This document shows, piece after piece, positions 6,547 through 12,726 of a stretch of 15,943 bases of DNA (positions within the stretch are counted from its first letter, which is position 1; each line of letters starts with the position of its first letter). Origin of the DNA: Vulcanimicrobiia bacterium. Its GTDB lineage: Bacteria > Eremiobacterota > Eremiobacteria > Baltobacterales > Baltobacteraceae. Under the pieces are notes generated by a model, which saw only the letters and a program-made list of their open reading frames with translations, searched no databases and was not told the DNA's origin. The stretch is taken from contig JAMXLG010000045.1 in assembly GCA_024281135.1 (NCBI GenBank), positions 1 to 15,943 of the forward strand, read 5' to 3'. A program made the position numbers and the translations under genes.

Positions 6547-6558
6547 CTTGTGCACAAG
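6547..6558. promoter_or_regulatory. Perfect 12-bp palindrome upstream of the small gene and aidB
   Basis: CTTGTGCACAAG is a perfect palindrome, the kind of site bound by a dimeric regulator. It lies 33 nt before the likely ATG at 6513, with the gene reading leftwards, and 44 nt from the stop of the MFS gene. Its function is inferred. Confidence 0.35.
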
Positions 6559-6569
6559 CGGAGGACGAC

Positions 6570-6597
6570 TGTGGATGACCGCATCATTCGTGTGGAT
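6570..6597. repeat. Direct repeat TGTGGAT, 21 bp apart, in the gap before the aidB pair
   Basis: Two copies of TGTGGAT begin at 6570 and 6591. They lie on the same face of the helix (two turns apart), between the MFS stop and the small gene. They may be tandem binding sites for a regulator. They are reminiscent of a partial DnaA box, but neither copy matches the full 9-mer consensus. Confidence 0.3.
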
Positions 6598-6602
6598 AGT
6601 CG

Positions 6603-7976
6603 CTAGGCCGCTTCCTCTAACGGAACCCGTCGTTCGTCTCTGCGTGATTTCAACATGGATGAGATGATCAGCGCGACGAGCGCAACGCCGCAGAAACAGA
6701 AATACGCGTCTTGATAACCCTGTAGCTCATCCGTTGCGAGACCGATGACGCCGCCGGCGAGCGAACCACCGAGAATTTGCCCGACGATCAACGCTTGACT
6801 GAGCAGTCCAACTGCTGTAGCACGCGTGCGCTCACCGGTTTCGTTCGTCACGATGTAGCGCGTCGGCGCGCCGAGCAACGCGCCGAAGCCGCATCCCGCA
6901 ACGATCATCGCGAGCAGCGTCAACGGCAACGAACGGAATCCGATCGCAAAAATTGCGAGGCCGATTTCGGTGAGCAGCGTGCCGATCAACAGCACGTTGC
7001 GGCTTCCGATGCGATCGAGCGCGCGCCCCGAGAGCGGAATCACGACGACGAACATCACCGCTCCGAGCGCCGCGATCAAACCGGCAGCTGCATATGACAT
7101 GCCTTGCGCGCCGACGAGCACTGCCGGGATGAAGAAGAGCGAACCTTCGAGCACACCGATGGCAATCTCGAGCACGTATGTCTTTATGAGCTGTGGACTT
7201 GTGACGACGGATGCAGGCACGATAGGATTGCGCGCACGGCGTTCCCACCAGGCGAAGATGCCGAGCGCAATGATTCCCGGAATCGCCGTCGCGATTCGCG
7301 CCGTCGTAAGGCCGTCCATGAGCAGCAGCAATCCGACGCAAAGCAACGTCAAGCCGCCCACGTCGAGCGGACCGCGCACGTGCGGTGCGTTCTTCGGCAC
7401 GTATTTCCGCGCCAGCCATAAGACGATTGCGGCGAGTGGGAAGTTGAACGCGAAGATCCATCGCCACGACACGAAATGCGTTACCAGTCCACCGAACGTG
7501 GGCCCGATAACCGCAGCGAGTCCCCACGTTGCCGCAACGAGTCCAAGTGCCGTGCCGCGCCTTTCCTTCGGAACGACGTCGCCGATCGCGGCCGTCGCAA
7601 CGGGGAAGATACCGCCGGCCCCAAGTGCTTGCACGGCGCGCGCAACAAGGAAGATGGGGTAACTCGGCGCGAGCACGGCGATGATGCTGCCGAGCGCAAA
7701 GAGCGAAACGCACGTCATATAGACGCGTCGGCGCCCGTACCGGTCGGCGAGCGTGCTCGCAATGGCGATGGACGCGACGTTGACGAGCAAGTAGAGCGTG
7801 AAGATCCACGCTAGATCGCCGGTCGCTACACCAAATTCACGGCCAAGCGCCGGCAGCGCCGGCGAGAGAACGCCGAGGTCGAGTGCGCCGGCGAAAACGC
7901 CGAGCGCAAGTGTTAGCAGTAACGGAATAGCCGAGCGATCGAGCTCGTGTCCCGCTACCGCGCGAGTATCACGCAA
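6603..7976 (-). CDS. MFS drug/solute efflux transporter, 14-TM DHA2 type
   Basis: A 457-residue integral membrane protein with about 14 hydrophobic helices, as in the DHA2 (EmrB/QacA) branch of the major facilitator superfamily. After helix 2 is motif A (Leu-Ala-Asp-Arg-Tyr-Gly-Arg-Arg-Arg). Helix 5 has an antiporter motif C-like stretch (Gly-Leu-Ala-Ala-Val-Ile-Gly-Pro-Thr-Phe-Gly-Gly). Such proteins usually export drugs or metabolites in exchange for protons; the substrate cannot be read here. The start is assigned as TTG 7976, which overlaps the ctaB stop by 8 nt; no ATG or GTG is in frame nearby. This coupling suggests cotranscription with the heme genes. The helices are intact from end to end. 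Confidence 0.9.
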   Translation of the reverse strand: MRDTRAVAGHELDRSAIPLLLTLALGVFAGALDLGVLSPALPALGREFGVATGDLAWIFTLYLLVNVASIAIASTLADRYGRRRVYMTCVSLFALGSIIAVLAPSYPIFLVARAVQALGAGGIFPVATAAIGDVVPKERRGTALGLVAATWGLAAVIGPTFGGLVTHFVSWRWIFAFNFPLAAIVLWLARKYVPKNAPHVRGPLDVGGLTLLCVGLLLLMDGLTTARIATAIPGIIALGIFAWWERRARNPIVPASVVTSPQLIKTYVLEIAIGVLEGSLFFIPAVLVGAQGMSYAAAGLIAALGAVMFVVVIPLSGRALDRIGSRNVLLIGTLLTEIGLAIFAIGFRSLPLTLLAMIVAGCGFGALLGAPTRYIVTNETGERTRATAVGLLSQALIVGQILGGSLAGGVIGLATDELQGYQDAYFCFCGVALVALIISSMLKSRRDERRVPLEEAA

Positions 7977-8832
7977 TGATCCGATCTACAACCATCACCA
8001 AGCACATCAGTGCGAGGTAGAGCAAAGAGAATTTAAAGGTGCGCCGCGCCCACGTTTTGCCTGGGTCCTTCCACGTGCGCACGGTATCGTAGAGAAAAAT
8101 TCCGCCCAGAACGACTGCTGCCGCGGTGTAAACCGCGCCCATGATGTGAAGCGGATAAAGAATCACGGATGCAACGACCAGCAGAATCGTGTAATAGATT
8201 ATTTCGCGCTTCGTGCGCTCCTCGCCGCTCACGTTCGGCATCATCGGAATCTTCGCTTTGTGGTAATCGATCTCGGTCATGAGCGCGAGCGACCAAAAGT
8301 GCGGCGGTGTCCAGAGAAAGATGAGCGCGAAGAGTCCGAGCGCGGGACCGCCGATTTGGTGCGTGACCGCTGCCCATCCGACGAGCGGCGGAACTGAACC
8401 CGCCGCCCCGCCGATGACGATATTGAGCGGCGTGATACGTTTGAGCCACATCGTGTAGATGACGACGTAGTAGACGTTGCCGGCAAGCGATAACCACGCA
8501 GCAAGCGGATTGACGAGGAAGAAGAGAATAGCAAACGCCGCAATGCCGAGGATGACGGCGTAGATCGTCGCGTTGCGCACGCTTACGCGACCCTGCGGAA
8601 TCGGACGCTGCATCGTGCGGCGCATGAGGCCATCGATATCCGAATCGTAGACACAGTTGAGCGCACCTGCCGAGCCGGCGGCGAGCGCACCGCCGAGCAG
8701 CGTCCAGAACGTCAACGCGAGCGGCGGAATGCCGCGCGCCGCCATGATCATCGCCGCTGCCGTCGTGATGAGCAACAGCACGATGATGCGCGGCTTGGCC
8801 AATTCGAAGTAGTCGCGAATGATGCCCTTCAC
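7969..8832 (-). CDS. ctaB: Protoheme IX farnesyltransferase (heme O synthase)
   Basis: A 287-residue membrane prenyltransferase that attaches a farnesyl group to heme B, making heme O for heme-copper oxidases. It belongs to the UbiA superfamily. It has the Asp-rich substrate motif Asn-Cys-Val-Tyr-Asp-Ser-Asp-Ile-Asp (59-67) followed by Met-Arg-Arg-Thr-Met-Gln-Arg-Pro. A second conserved block runs Asp-Tyr-His-Lys-Ala-Lys-Ile-Pro-Met-Met-Pro. About nine hydrophobic helices are visible. The frame runs further upstream (to 8970) into ctaA, but that part is Arg/Ser/Cys-rich shadow sequence. I choose GTG 8832, one nucleotide after the ctaA stop; TTG 8841 is an alternative three codons longer. Its product is the substrate of CtaA, the neighbour upstream. 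cyoE is a synonym in the cytochrome bo context. Confidence 0.95.
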   Translation of the reverse strand: MKGIIRDYFELAKPRIIVLLLITTAAAMIMAARGIPPLALTFWTLLGGALAAGSAGALNCVYDSDIDGLMRRTMQRPIPQGRVSVRNATIYAVILGIAAFAILFFLVNPLAAWLSLAGNVYYVVIYTMWLKRITPLNIVIGGAAGSVPPLVGWAAVTHQIGGPALGLFALIFLWTPPHFWSLALMTEIDYHKAKIPMMPNVSGEERTKREIIYYTILLVVASVILYPLHIMGAVYTAAAVVLGGIFLYDTVRTWKDPGKTWARRTFKFSLLYLALMCLVMVVDRIIA

Positions 8833-8833
8833 C

Positions 8834-9733
8834 TTAGGCAACCACTCGATTCGCGCGTGTCGCGTACGCGTCCATCGCACACAAGAGTGCGGCGACGACG
8901 AACGACAGAAAAACGAGCGCGGCGTTGAACGCGTGCGCTTCGCGCAAATCCATCGGCAGACGCAGCGCAACGTTGAGCAATCCCAAGAGCACTTGCACGA
9001 AAACGAGCGCGAGTCCGGTGCTCACCGCGATACGAACGCGCGGTGATGCCGGCCGCAGCCACGCAAGCCCGAATGAAACAACGGCGCAGAGGAAGGTTCC
9101 GCCGGCGATGATCCGATGAAGCATCTGAACATACTGACCCTCGCTGTATACTACGATGTTTCCCGCGCAATTGGGTATTGAAAGGCAAGCGAGGCCCGCG
9201 CCGCTCGAGCTGACGAATGCGCCCACGCACATCGTGACGAACGCGACGAGCGCCGTACCGGATAGCACTCCAAGAAGCAGTACTTCGGCGCTCTGTGCGC
9301 GCGATGCTGCCGTGTCGGATGCAAAGAGCATCATGGCAACGAGCGATGCGATAAACGCCATTGCCGTTCCCCAGTGCAAGACGACTGACATCGGACTATT
9401 TGAAAGATGGACGGTCGCTGCGCCGAGCAGACACTGCACGACGAAGAGTGCGCCGATTACACCGAGCACCGGCGTAACAAATGGCGAACGATCGCGCACC
9501 CGCCACGCGGCAATCATAACCGCGATCACTAATGGAGCGACACAAAACGCAAAAAGACGGTGGGTCCATTCCCACACCGTCCCGTCGGCAAGTGACGGAA
9601 CCAACATTCCGTGACAGAGTGGCCAGTCCGGGCACGTCATTCCAGCGCCGTTGATACGGGTCCAGCTCCCGAGCATGACGGTGCCGAGCGCTACAAGCAC
9701 AGCAGCCGCCGAAAGACGTCGCAGAGTCTTCAT
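8834..9733 (-). CDS. ctaA: Heme A synthase (COX15/CtaA family)
   Basis: A 299-residue, eight-helix membrane monooxygenase-like enzyme that oxidises the C8 methyl of heme O to a formyl group, giving heme A. The sequence is an internal duplication of two four-helix halves. The histidines that ligate heme are at His58 (Trp-Thr-His-Arg), His120 (Leu-His-Trp), His206 (Leu-His-Arg) and His267 (Ala-His). Each half has an extracytoplasmic Cys pair, Cys34/Cys40 in CPDWPLC and Cys183/Cys189 in CLSIPNC, as in the Bacillus CtaA type. ATG 9733 is the start; I see no good SD, and TAAAAT lies 8 nt upstream. ctaB starts one nucleotide after its stop. Ahead of it lies a 130-nt gap with an inverted repeat. Confidence 0.96.
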   Translation of the reverse strand: MKTLRRLSAAAVLVALGTVMLGSWTRINGAGMTCPDWPLCHGMLVPSLADGTVWEWTHRLFAFCVAPLVIAVMIAAWRVRDRSPFVTPVLGVIGALFVVQCLLGAATVHLSNSPMSVVLHWGTAMAFIASLVAMMLFASDTAASRAQSAEVLLLGVLSGTALVAFVTMCVGAFVSSSGAGLACLSIPNCAGNIVVYSEGQYVQMLHRIIAGGTFLCAVVSFGLAWLRPASPRVRIAVSTGLALVFVQVLLGLLNVALRLPMDLREAHAFNAALVFLSFVVAALLCAMDAYATRANRVVA

Positions 9734-9741
9734 CTAAGTGA

Positions 9742-9747
9742 ATTTTA
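9742..9747 (-). promoter_or_regulatory. -10-like TAAAAT close to the ctaA start
   Basis: Read on the minus strand, TAAAAT ends 8 nt before the ctaA ATG, so a transcript from it would have almost no leader. No convincing -35 is seen at 16-18 nt. If this promoter is used, the inverted repeat at 9784-9850 lies upstream of the transcript and acts as DNA rather than leader RNA. Confidence 0.3.
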
Positions 9748-9783
9748 GCCTACGTTCCCGGGCGGCCCTCAGGCAACGACAGG

Positions 9784-9850
9784 CGTCTTACCGAGCCAGA
9801 GATCCCGAAGGCGGCAAGTCGTGAAGGGAGGATGCTTCCTCGGTTAGACG
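9784..9850. repeat. 12-bp inverted repeat with structured interior ahead of ctaA
   Basis: The arms CGTCTTACCGAG (9784-9795) and CTCGGTTAGACG (9839-9850) are reverse complements at 11 of 12 positions, with one A/A-type mismatch, around a 43-nt interior. Within it, TCCC (9803-9806) can pair with GGGA (9826-9829). GAGGA/TCCTC (9828-9832 with 9837-9841) forms a hairpin that competes with the outer stem. CGACAG occurs on both flanks (9777-9782 and 9854-9859). No T-run follows on either strand, so it is not an ordinary intrinsic terminator. It lies in the 130-nt non-coding gap between the 240-aa gene and ctaA. It could be a leader RNA structure, an operator, or a small dispersed element. Confidence 0.5.
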
Positions 9851-9863
9851 AGGCGACAGAAGG

Positions 9864-10586
9864 TTAGCAGCCTTCGCTTACTTCGGTGATATGCCCACCG
9901 GCAGTCAATTCGTCTTTAAAAATGGCCGGAATCCGGTGCTCGAAGTCTTGTCCGGCGTTTCCAGCCATCTGCACGTCGTACTCGGGTGGATGCGTCGGCG
10001 ATACATCCATGATGTGCTGCTGCACCATGTAGTTTGTGCTTAGCGCAGTTGCCCAGTAATCGGTCATGTCGTAGCCGCCGCCGAACTCGCGATTGAGTGC
10101 TACGCGATTGGTGTCCCTCTGCATATCAACGGTATCGAGATACGCCGTGAATCCGTCGAGGTCGCGTTGTATCAAGTGCTGTCGGTAGAGAACGCCGCCG
10201 AGTGCATCGGCTGCGGCTTTTGTCTCTGCTTGAACCTGCACATCTGTCGCAGTTTTCGCAAGTTCGCGCAATTTATCGACTTCGTCCAAACCCTTGCGGT
10301 AGTCGCGATACATGCTGTCGCCGAGGTTTTCAAGCCGCTGAATTTCGTTATGGCGGGCCAGCTCGTTCTCCGCGAGATCCTGCGAATGTAGGGTGAGGAT
10401 CACGGTACCGAGCGTTCTATCGTTCGATACTGCGTGATCGATCGCATTATTGACGTGCGACGCAAACTGGCTGCAAAACGGCGAAGAACGCACCGTTATA
10501 ATCGTCTTCAGCGGTTCGGTGGACGCTGACGGTGACGGCGAGGGGCCCGGCGTGACCGTGATGATTGCCAGTACAAACGCGAGCAT
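9864..10586 (-). CDS. Secreted hypothetical protein with Pro/Ser linker and helical core
   Basis: A 240-residue protein of unrecognised family. The N-terminus is a short hydrophobic stretch (residues 1-12) followed by a Pro/Ser-rich segment (13-22), consistent with an exported or membrane-anchored protein, though the signal is atypically short and lacks lysine. After Arg-Ser-Ser-Pro-Phe-Cys (33-38), about residues 65-130 are charged and helical, likely a coiled coil, with His-Asn-Glu-Ile-Gln-Arg-Leu-Glu. The last residue is Cys240, which with Cys38 could form a disulfide outside the cell. The ATG at 10586 is 5 nt downstream of TACAAT and has no SD, suggesting a leaderless transcript. It is divergent from the lipoprotein at 10670, with only a short shared control region between them. 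No enzyme motif is seen. Confidence 0.7.
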   Translation of the reverse strand: MLAFVLAIITVTPGPSPSPSASTEPLKTIITVRSSPFCSQFASHVNNAIDHAVSNDRTLGTVILTLHSQDLAENELARHNEIQRLENLGDSMYRDYRKGLDEVDKLRELAKTATDVQVQAETKAAADALGGVLYRQHLIQRDLDGFTAYLDTVDMQRDTNRVALNREFGGGYDMTDYWATALSTNYMVQQHIMDVSPTHPPEYDVQMAGNAGQDFEHRIPAIFKDELTAGGHITEVSEGC

Positions 10587-10591
10587 GACTC

Positions 10592-10597
10592 ATTGTA
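10592..10597 (-). promoter_or_regulatory. -10-like TACAAT giving a probable leaderless transcript of the 240-aa gene
   Basis: On the minus strand TACAAT, a near-consensus -10, ends exactly 5 nt before the ATG at 10586. No SD lies between them. A good -35 is not visible. Part of the same stretch repeats as GTACAAaCGCG (10571-10581) and GTACAACGCG (10595-10604). Confidence 0.45.
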
Positions 10598-10669
10598 CAA
10601 CGCGCGGCGCTCAAATGAGTGACCGGACAAGGAATGTCTCTTACCGGCTCCGCGCGAAAGCCGGAGCCA

Positions 10670-11101
10670 GTGAAGCGCTGGTGGGCCCTGATGGCGCTGT
10701 TGCTTCTGACCGGATGCCGGGAAGTGCGCGTCAAGACCTATGCAACCGGCACGACGCCGGTTCTGGGCGGAAATCAAATCGTCGTGGTTCGCGACCAACC
10801 GTCTCTCGAGCGCCTCGGGATCAAAGCCCCGGTGCGATTCAAGGGCGAGTTTGGCGTAGTGCTCTTGCTTGGTCCCCACGATCGTACGGGGTACCGGCAG
10901 ATCGTGGAATCGATCCGGGCAAACGACCAGCGGGTGCGCGTGGTGGCCTTCGAGGCAGCCCCCGGCGATGGAGGGGAACCTACCAGCGAGTACCGCACCT
11001 ACACGCTTTGGATTATCCCTAACAGCGTCTATCACAGCGGGATCGGGGTAGAAGTGGTGACGCCGGGGGACGAACCGGTCGCACAGACGGAGCTGCCCTG
11101 A
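10670..11101 (+). CDS. Small lipoprotein of unknown function
   Basis: A 143-residue protein with a typical lipoprotein signal: Lys-Arg, a hydrophobic run, then the lipobox Leu-Leu-Thr-Gly-Cys with Cys16 as the lipidated residue. I start it at GTG 10670 because it gives a signal of normal length and has GGAG at 10663-10666. In-frame starts at GTG 10619 and ATG 10634 would add an unusually long leader. The mature part is rich in beta-like valine stretches (Gln-Ile-Val-Val-Val-Arg; Gly-Val-Val-Leu-Leu-Leu) with Tyr-Thr-Leu-Trp-Ile-Ile-Pro near the end, suggesting one compact beta domain. Family not recognised. It is divergent from the 240-aa secreted protein gene. Confidence 0.75.
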   Translation: MKRWWALMALLLLTGCREVRVKTYATGTTPVLGGNQIVVVRDQPSLERLGIKAPVRFKGEFGVVLLLGPHDRTGYRQIVESIRANDQRVRVVAFEAAPGDGGEPTSEYRTYTLWIIPNSVYHSGIGVEVVTPGDEPVAQTELP

Positions 11102-11126
11102 ATAGTTCGCTAATTTCGGTATCAGG

Positions 11127-11138
11127 TTGAGGCCTCAA
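11127..11138. promoter_or_regulatory. Perfect 12-bp palindrome at the -35 position of the GH130 gene
   Basis: TTGAGGCCTCAA is a perfect palindrome 8 nt upstream of the TACAAA -10-like box, so it covers the expected -35 region. A dimeric repressor bound here would block polymerase. It is a candidate operator for the five-gene run that follows. Confidence 0.4.
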
Positions 11139-11146
11139 AGGGACGA

Positions 11147-11152
11147 TACAAA
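11147..11152 (+). promoter_or_regulatory. -10-like TACAAA giving a probable leaderless GH130 transcript
   Basis: TACAAA ends 5 nt before the GTG start of the GH130 gene. The nearest SD-like run (AAAGGGA, 11137-11143) is 14 nt from the start, too far to serve it. This fits initiation of transcription at or next to the start codon. Confidence 0.4.
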
Positions 11153-11157
11153 ACACC

Positions 11158-12219
11158 GTGATTGAGCCGGTACTTAAATTCGAGACAAAGGTCGAGCGCC
11201 TAGGTCTCGTGATGGCGCCCGATGGCGACCCGACAGAAATCGAAGGTGTCTTAAACCCCGCCACGGCGCGTACGCGAGACGGGCGGTTGTTTCTCTTTCC
11301 GCGAGCCGTTGCGAGAGGCAATATTTCACGCGTCGGTCGCGTGCACGTACACGAACGTCCCGGCGATGGATTCGACGTGCATCGTGAAGGATTCGCACTC
11401 GAACCCGAAGCGCCGTATGAATTGCGTCCGCATCCGGGTTACGGTTGTGAGGATCCGCGCGTAACATTCGTTCCGCAGCTCGATCAGTACATCATGATGT
11501 ACACGGCGTACGGACCGGCGGGACCGCGTCTTGCAATTGCGCTCTCGGACGACGCGATTTCGTGGAAACGTTTGGGGTTGATGCGCTTCACGCAGCCTGG
11601 TATGTCGCAAGCCGATGATAAAGACGGCGCATTTTTCCCCGAGCCGGTGATCTCGCCGAAGGGCGTTCCGTCGTTCGCGTTTTTCCATCGTCCGATGTTG
11701 CATCTCTCTGCCGTCGACGGGCGCGCCGCGATTCCGATGATCGAACGGATGCCGTTTCGGGATCGCGAGTCGATTCGTGTCGGCTATATTCCGCTCGATC
11801 CGGCGCTCCAGGATATCGATCGTCTCCTCGATGTTTCGGAAAGTACGCTCGTGCTGTCGCCGGACGATCAGTGGGGCTCGATCAAGATCGGCGGAGGTAC
11901 TCCGCCCGTTCGCATCGCTGAAGGATGGATGTCGCTTTATCACGCGGTCGATCTGCTCGACAACCGCGGTGCGAAGCCGAAGTTCCGCTACAGCGCCGGC
12001 ATCATGATTCAAGACTACGAACGTCCCGATCAAGTGCTGTATCGCTCGCCGGAACCGGTCCTTGCGCCGGAATCCGAACTTGAACGCACAGGAATCGTCG
12101 ACAACGTCGTCTTCCCGACGGGCATCGACAGGCGTGAAGATTTAGGACCGCGCGCCTTCGACATCTACTACGGCATGGCCGATTACACAATCGGCGCTGC
12201 GCGCCTCACGCTCTCGTAA
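11158..12219 (+). CDS. Glycoside hydrolase family 130-like glycosidase/phosphorylase
   Basis: A 353-residue protein with the five-bladed beta-propeller pattern of GH130. Known members are beta-mannoside phosphorylases or related enzymes that cleave mannosides with phosphate or water. The likely catalytic Asp is Asp99 in Gly-Cys-Glu-Asp-Pro-Arg-Val. Other family-like blocks are Asn-Pro-Ala near residue 33, Phe-Phe-Pro-Glu-Pro-Val, Trp-Gly-Ser-Ile-Lys-Ile-Gly-Gly-Gly-Thr-Pro-Pro, Val-Val-Phe-Pro-Thr-Gly and Tyr-Tyr-Gly-Met-Ala-Asp. There is no signal peptide, so it is cytosolic. The start is GTG 11158; no SD is usable. The next gene starts directly after its stop. Substrate and phosphorolysis versus hydrolysis cannot be decided by eye. 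Confidence 0.88.
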   Translation: MIEPVLKFETKVERLGLVMAPDGDPTEIEGVLNPATARTRDGRLFLFPRAVARGNISRVGRVHVHERPGDGFDVHREGFALEPEAPYELRPHPGYGCEDPRVTFVPQLDQYIMMYTAYGPAGPRLAIALSDDAISWKRLGLMRFTQPGMSQADDKDGAFFPEPVISPKGVPSFAFFHRPMLHLSAVDGRAAIPMIERMPFRDRESIRVGYIPLDPALQDIDRLLDVSESTLVLSPDDQWGSIKIGGGTPPVRIAEGWMSLYHAVDLLDNRGAKPKFRYSAGIMIQDYERPDQVLYRSPEPVLAPESELERTGIVDNVVFPTGIDRREDLGPRAFDIYYGMADYTIGAARLTLS

Positions 12220-12717
12220 TTGCTCCGCTACTACGTCATCGCGACGTGCATCGTGCTCACGATTGCGGTTCTCGCGACGGCGTGGACGAATCGCGACCGT
12301 ATTCGGGCGACCGTTTCACCACAGACGGCGCCTCGGCATTATGTGCCGGCGTCGTCGCCACACGGCGGCTTCGAGGGCAGAGGTGGCGCGGGAGGCGCAC
12401 CGGTTCGCGGCGACGCGCCGTGGGCGCTCTCGGCGCTCCCGGATTGCCTCATTCAGCAGTCCGAAGCGACTGGAACGCTTGCTTACGTCCGGTCGAAGCT
12501 GCCCTCGGGCGCAACCGCGGTGCCGCCCGGAACGATCCTCCACTACGGCCCTTGCACGATTTTGGTGCGCGACGGCGAAGCGCTGGTGTCGCGAGGCGAC
12601 GATCGCTTGCGCATACCGCCCCACGTGACACTCTATCGCGCGGGCAATGCGCTTGCGTTGCTTCGCGATAGCGGCGGCAGAGGCGAGCTGCGAGTCTATT
12701 CACCACCTGCGTTTTAG
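12220..12717 (+). CDS. Single-pass membrane protein, unknown function, between GH130 and prfC
   Basis: A 165-residue protein with an N-terminal membrane helix (about residues 4-22) and an external region. A Gly/Pro/Ala-rich linker (about 42-65) leads to a small domain (70-160) with three short beta-like segments (Cys-Thr-Ile-Leu-Val-Arg; Val-Thr-Leu-Tyr-Arg; Leu-Arg-Val-Tyr) and two Cys, near residues 76 and 112. The first codon is TTG 12220, starting directly after the GH130 TAA; GTG 12253 is a later option. No SD is visible, so translation may depend on coupling. The gene ends 9 nt before prfC. I do not recognise a family. It looks real because of its membrane helix and its place in a gap-free gene run. 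Confidence 0.6.
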   Translation: MLRYYVIATCIVLTIAVLATAWTNRDRIRATVSPQTAPRHYVPASSPHGGFEGRGGAGGAPVRGDAPWALSALPDCLIQQSEATGTLAYVRSKLPSGATAVPPGTILHYGPCTILVRDGEALVSRGDDRLRIPPHVTLYRAGNALALLRDSGGRGELRVYSPPAF

Positions 12718-12726
12718 AACAACTTG

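Noticed and set aside
6570..6597. DnaA boxes or a replication origin
   Set aside because: The two TGTGGAT copies lack the final AA of the DnaA 9-mer, there is no AT-rich unwinding region, and neither dnaA nor dnaN is nearby.
6970..7662. 230-codon plus-strand frame opposite the MFS transporter
   Set aside because: Composition (Ser, Thr, Pro, Ala) is typical of antisense to a hydrophobic membrane gene in GC-rich DNA; the minus strand has intact MFS motifs.
8833..8970. In-frame upstream extension of ctaB into ctaA
   Set aside because: The extension is Arg/Ser/Cys-rich shadow sequence of ctaA; heme O synthases start just before the Leu-Ala-Lys-Pro-Arg block, as does the GTG at 8832.
9734..9863. 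A named riboswitch or a tRNA ahead of ctaA
   Set aside because: I compared it with the cores of cobalamin, TPP, SAM, glycine and fluoride riboswitches, SRP RNA, RNase P and tRNA T-loops and found no match, so it is listed only as an unexplained inverted repeat.
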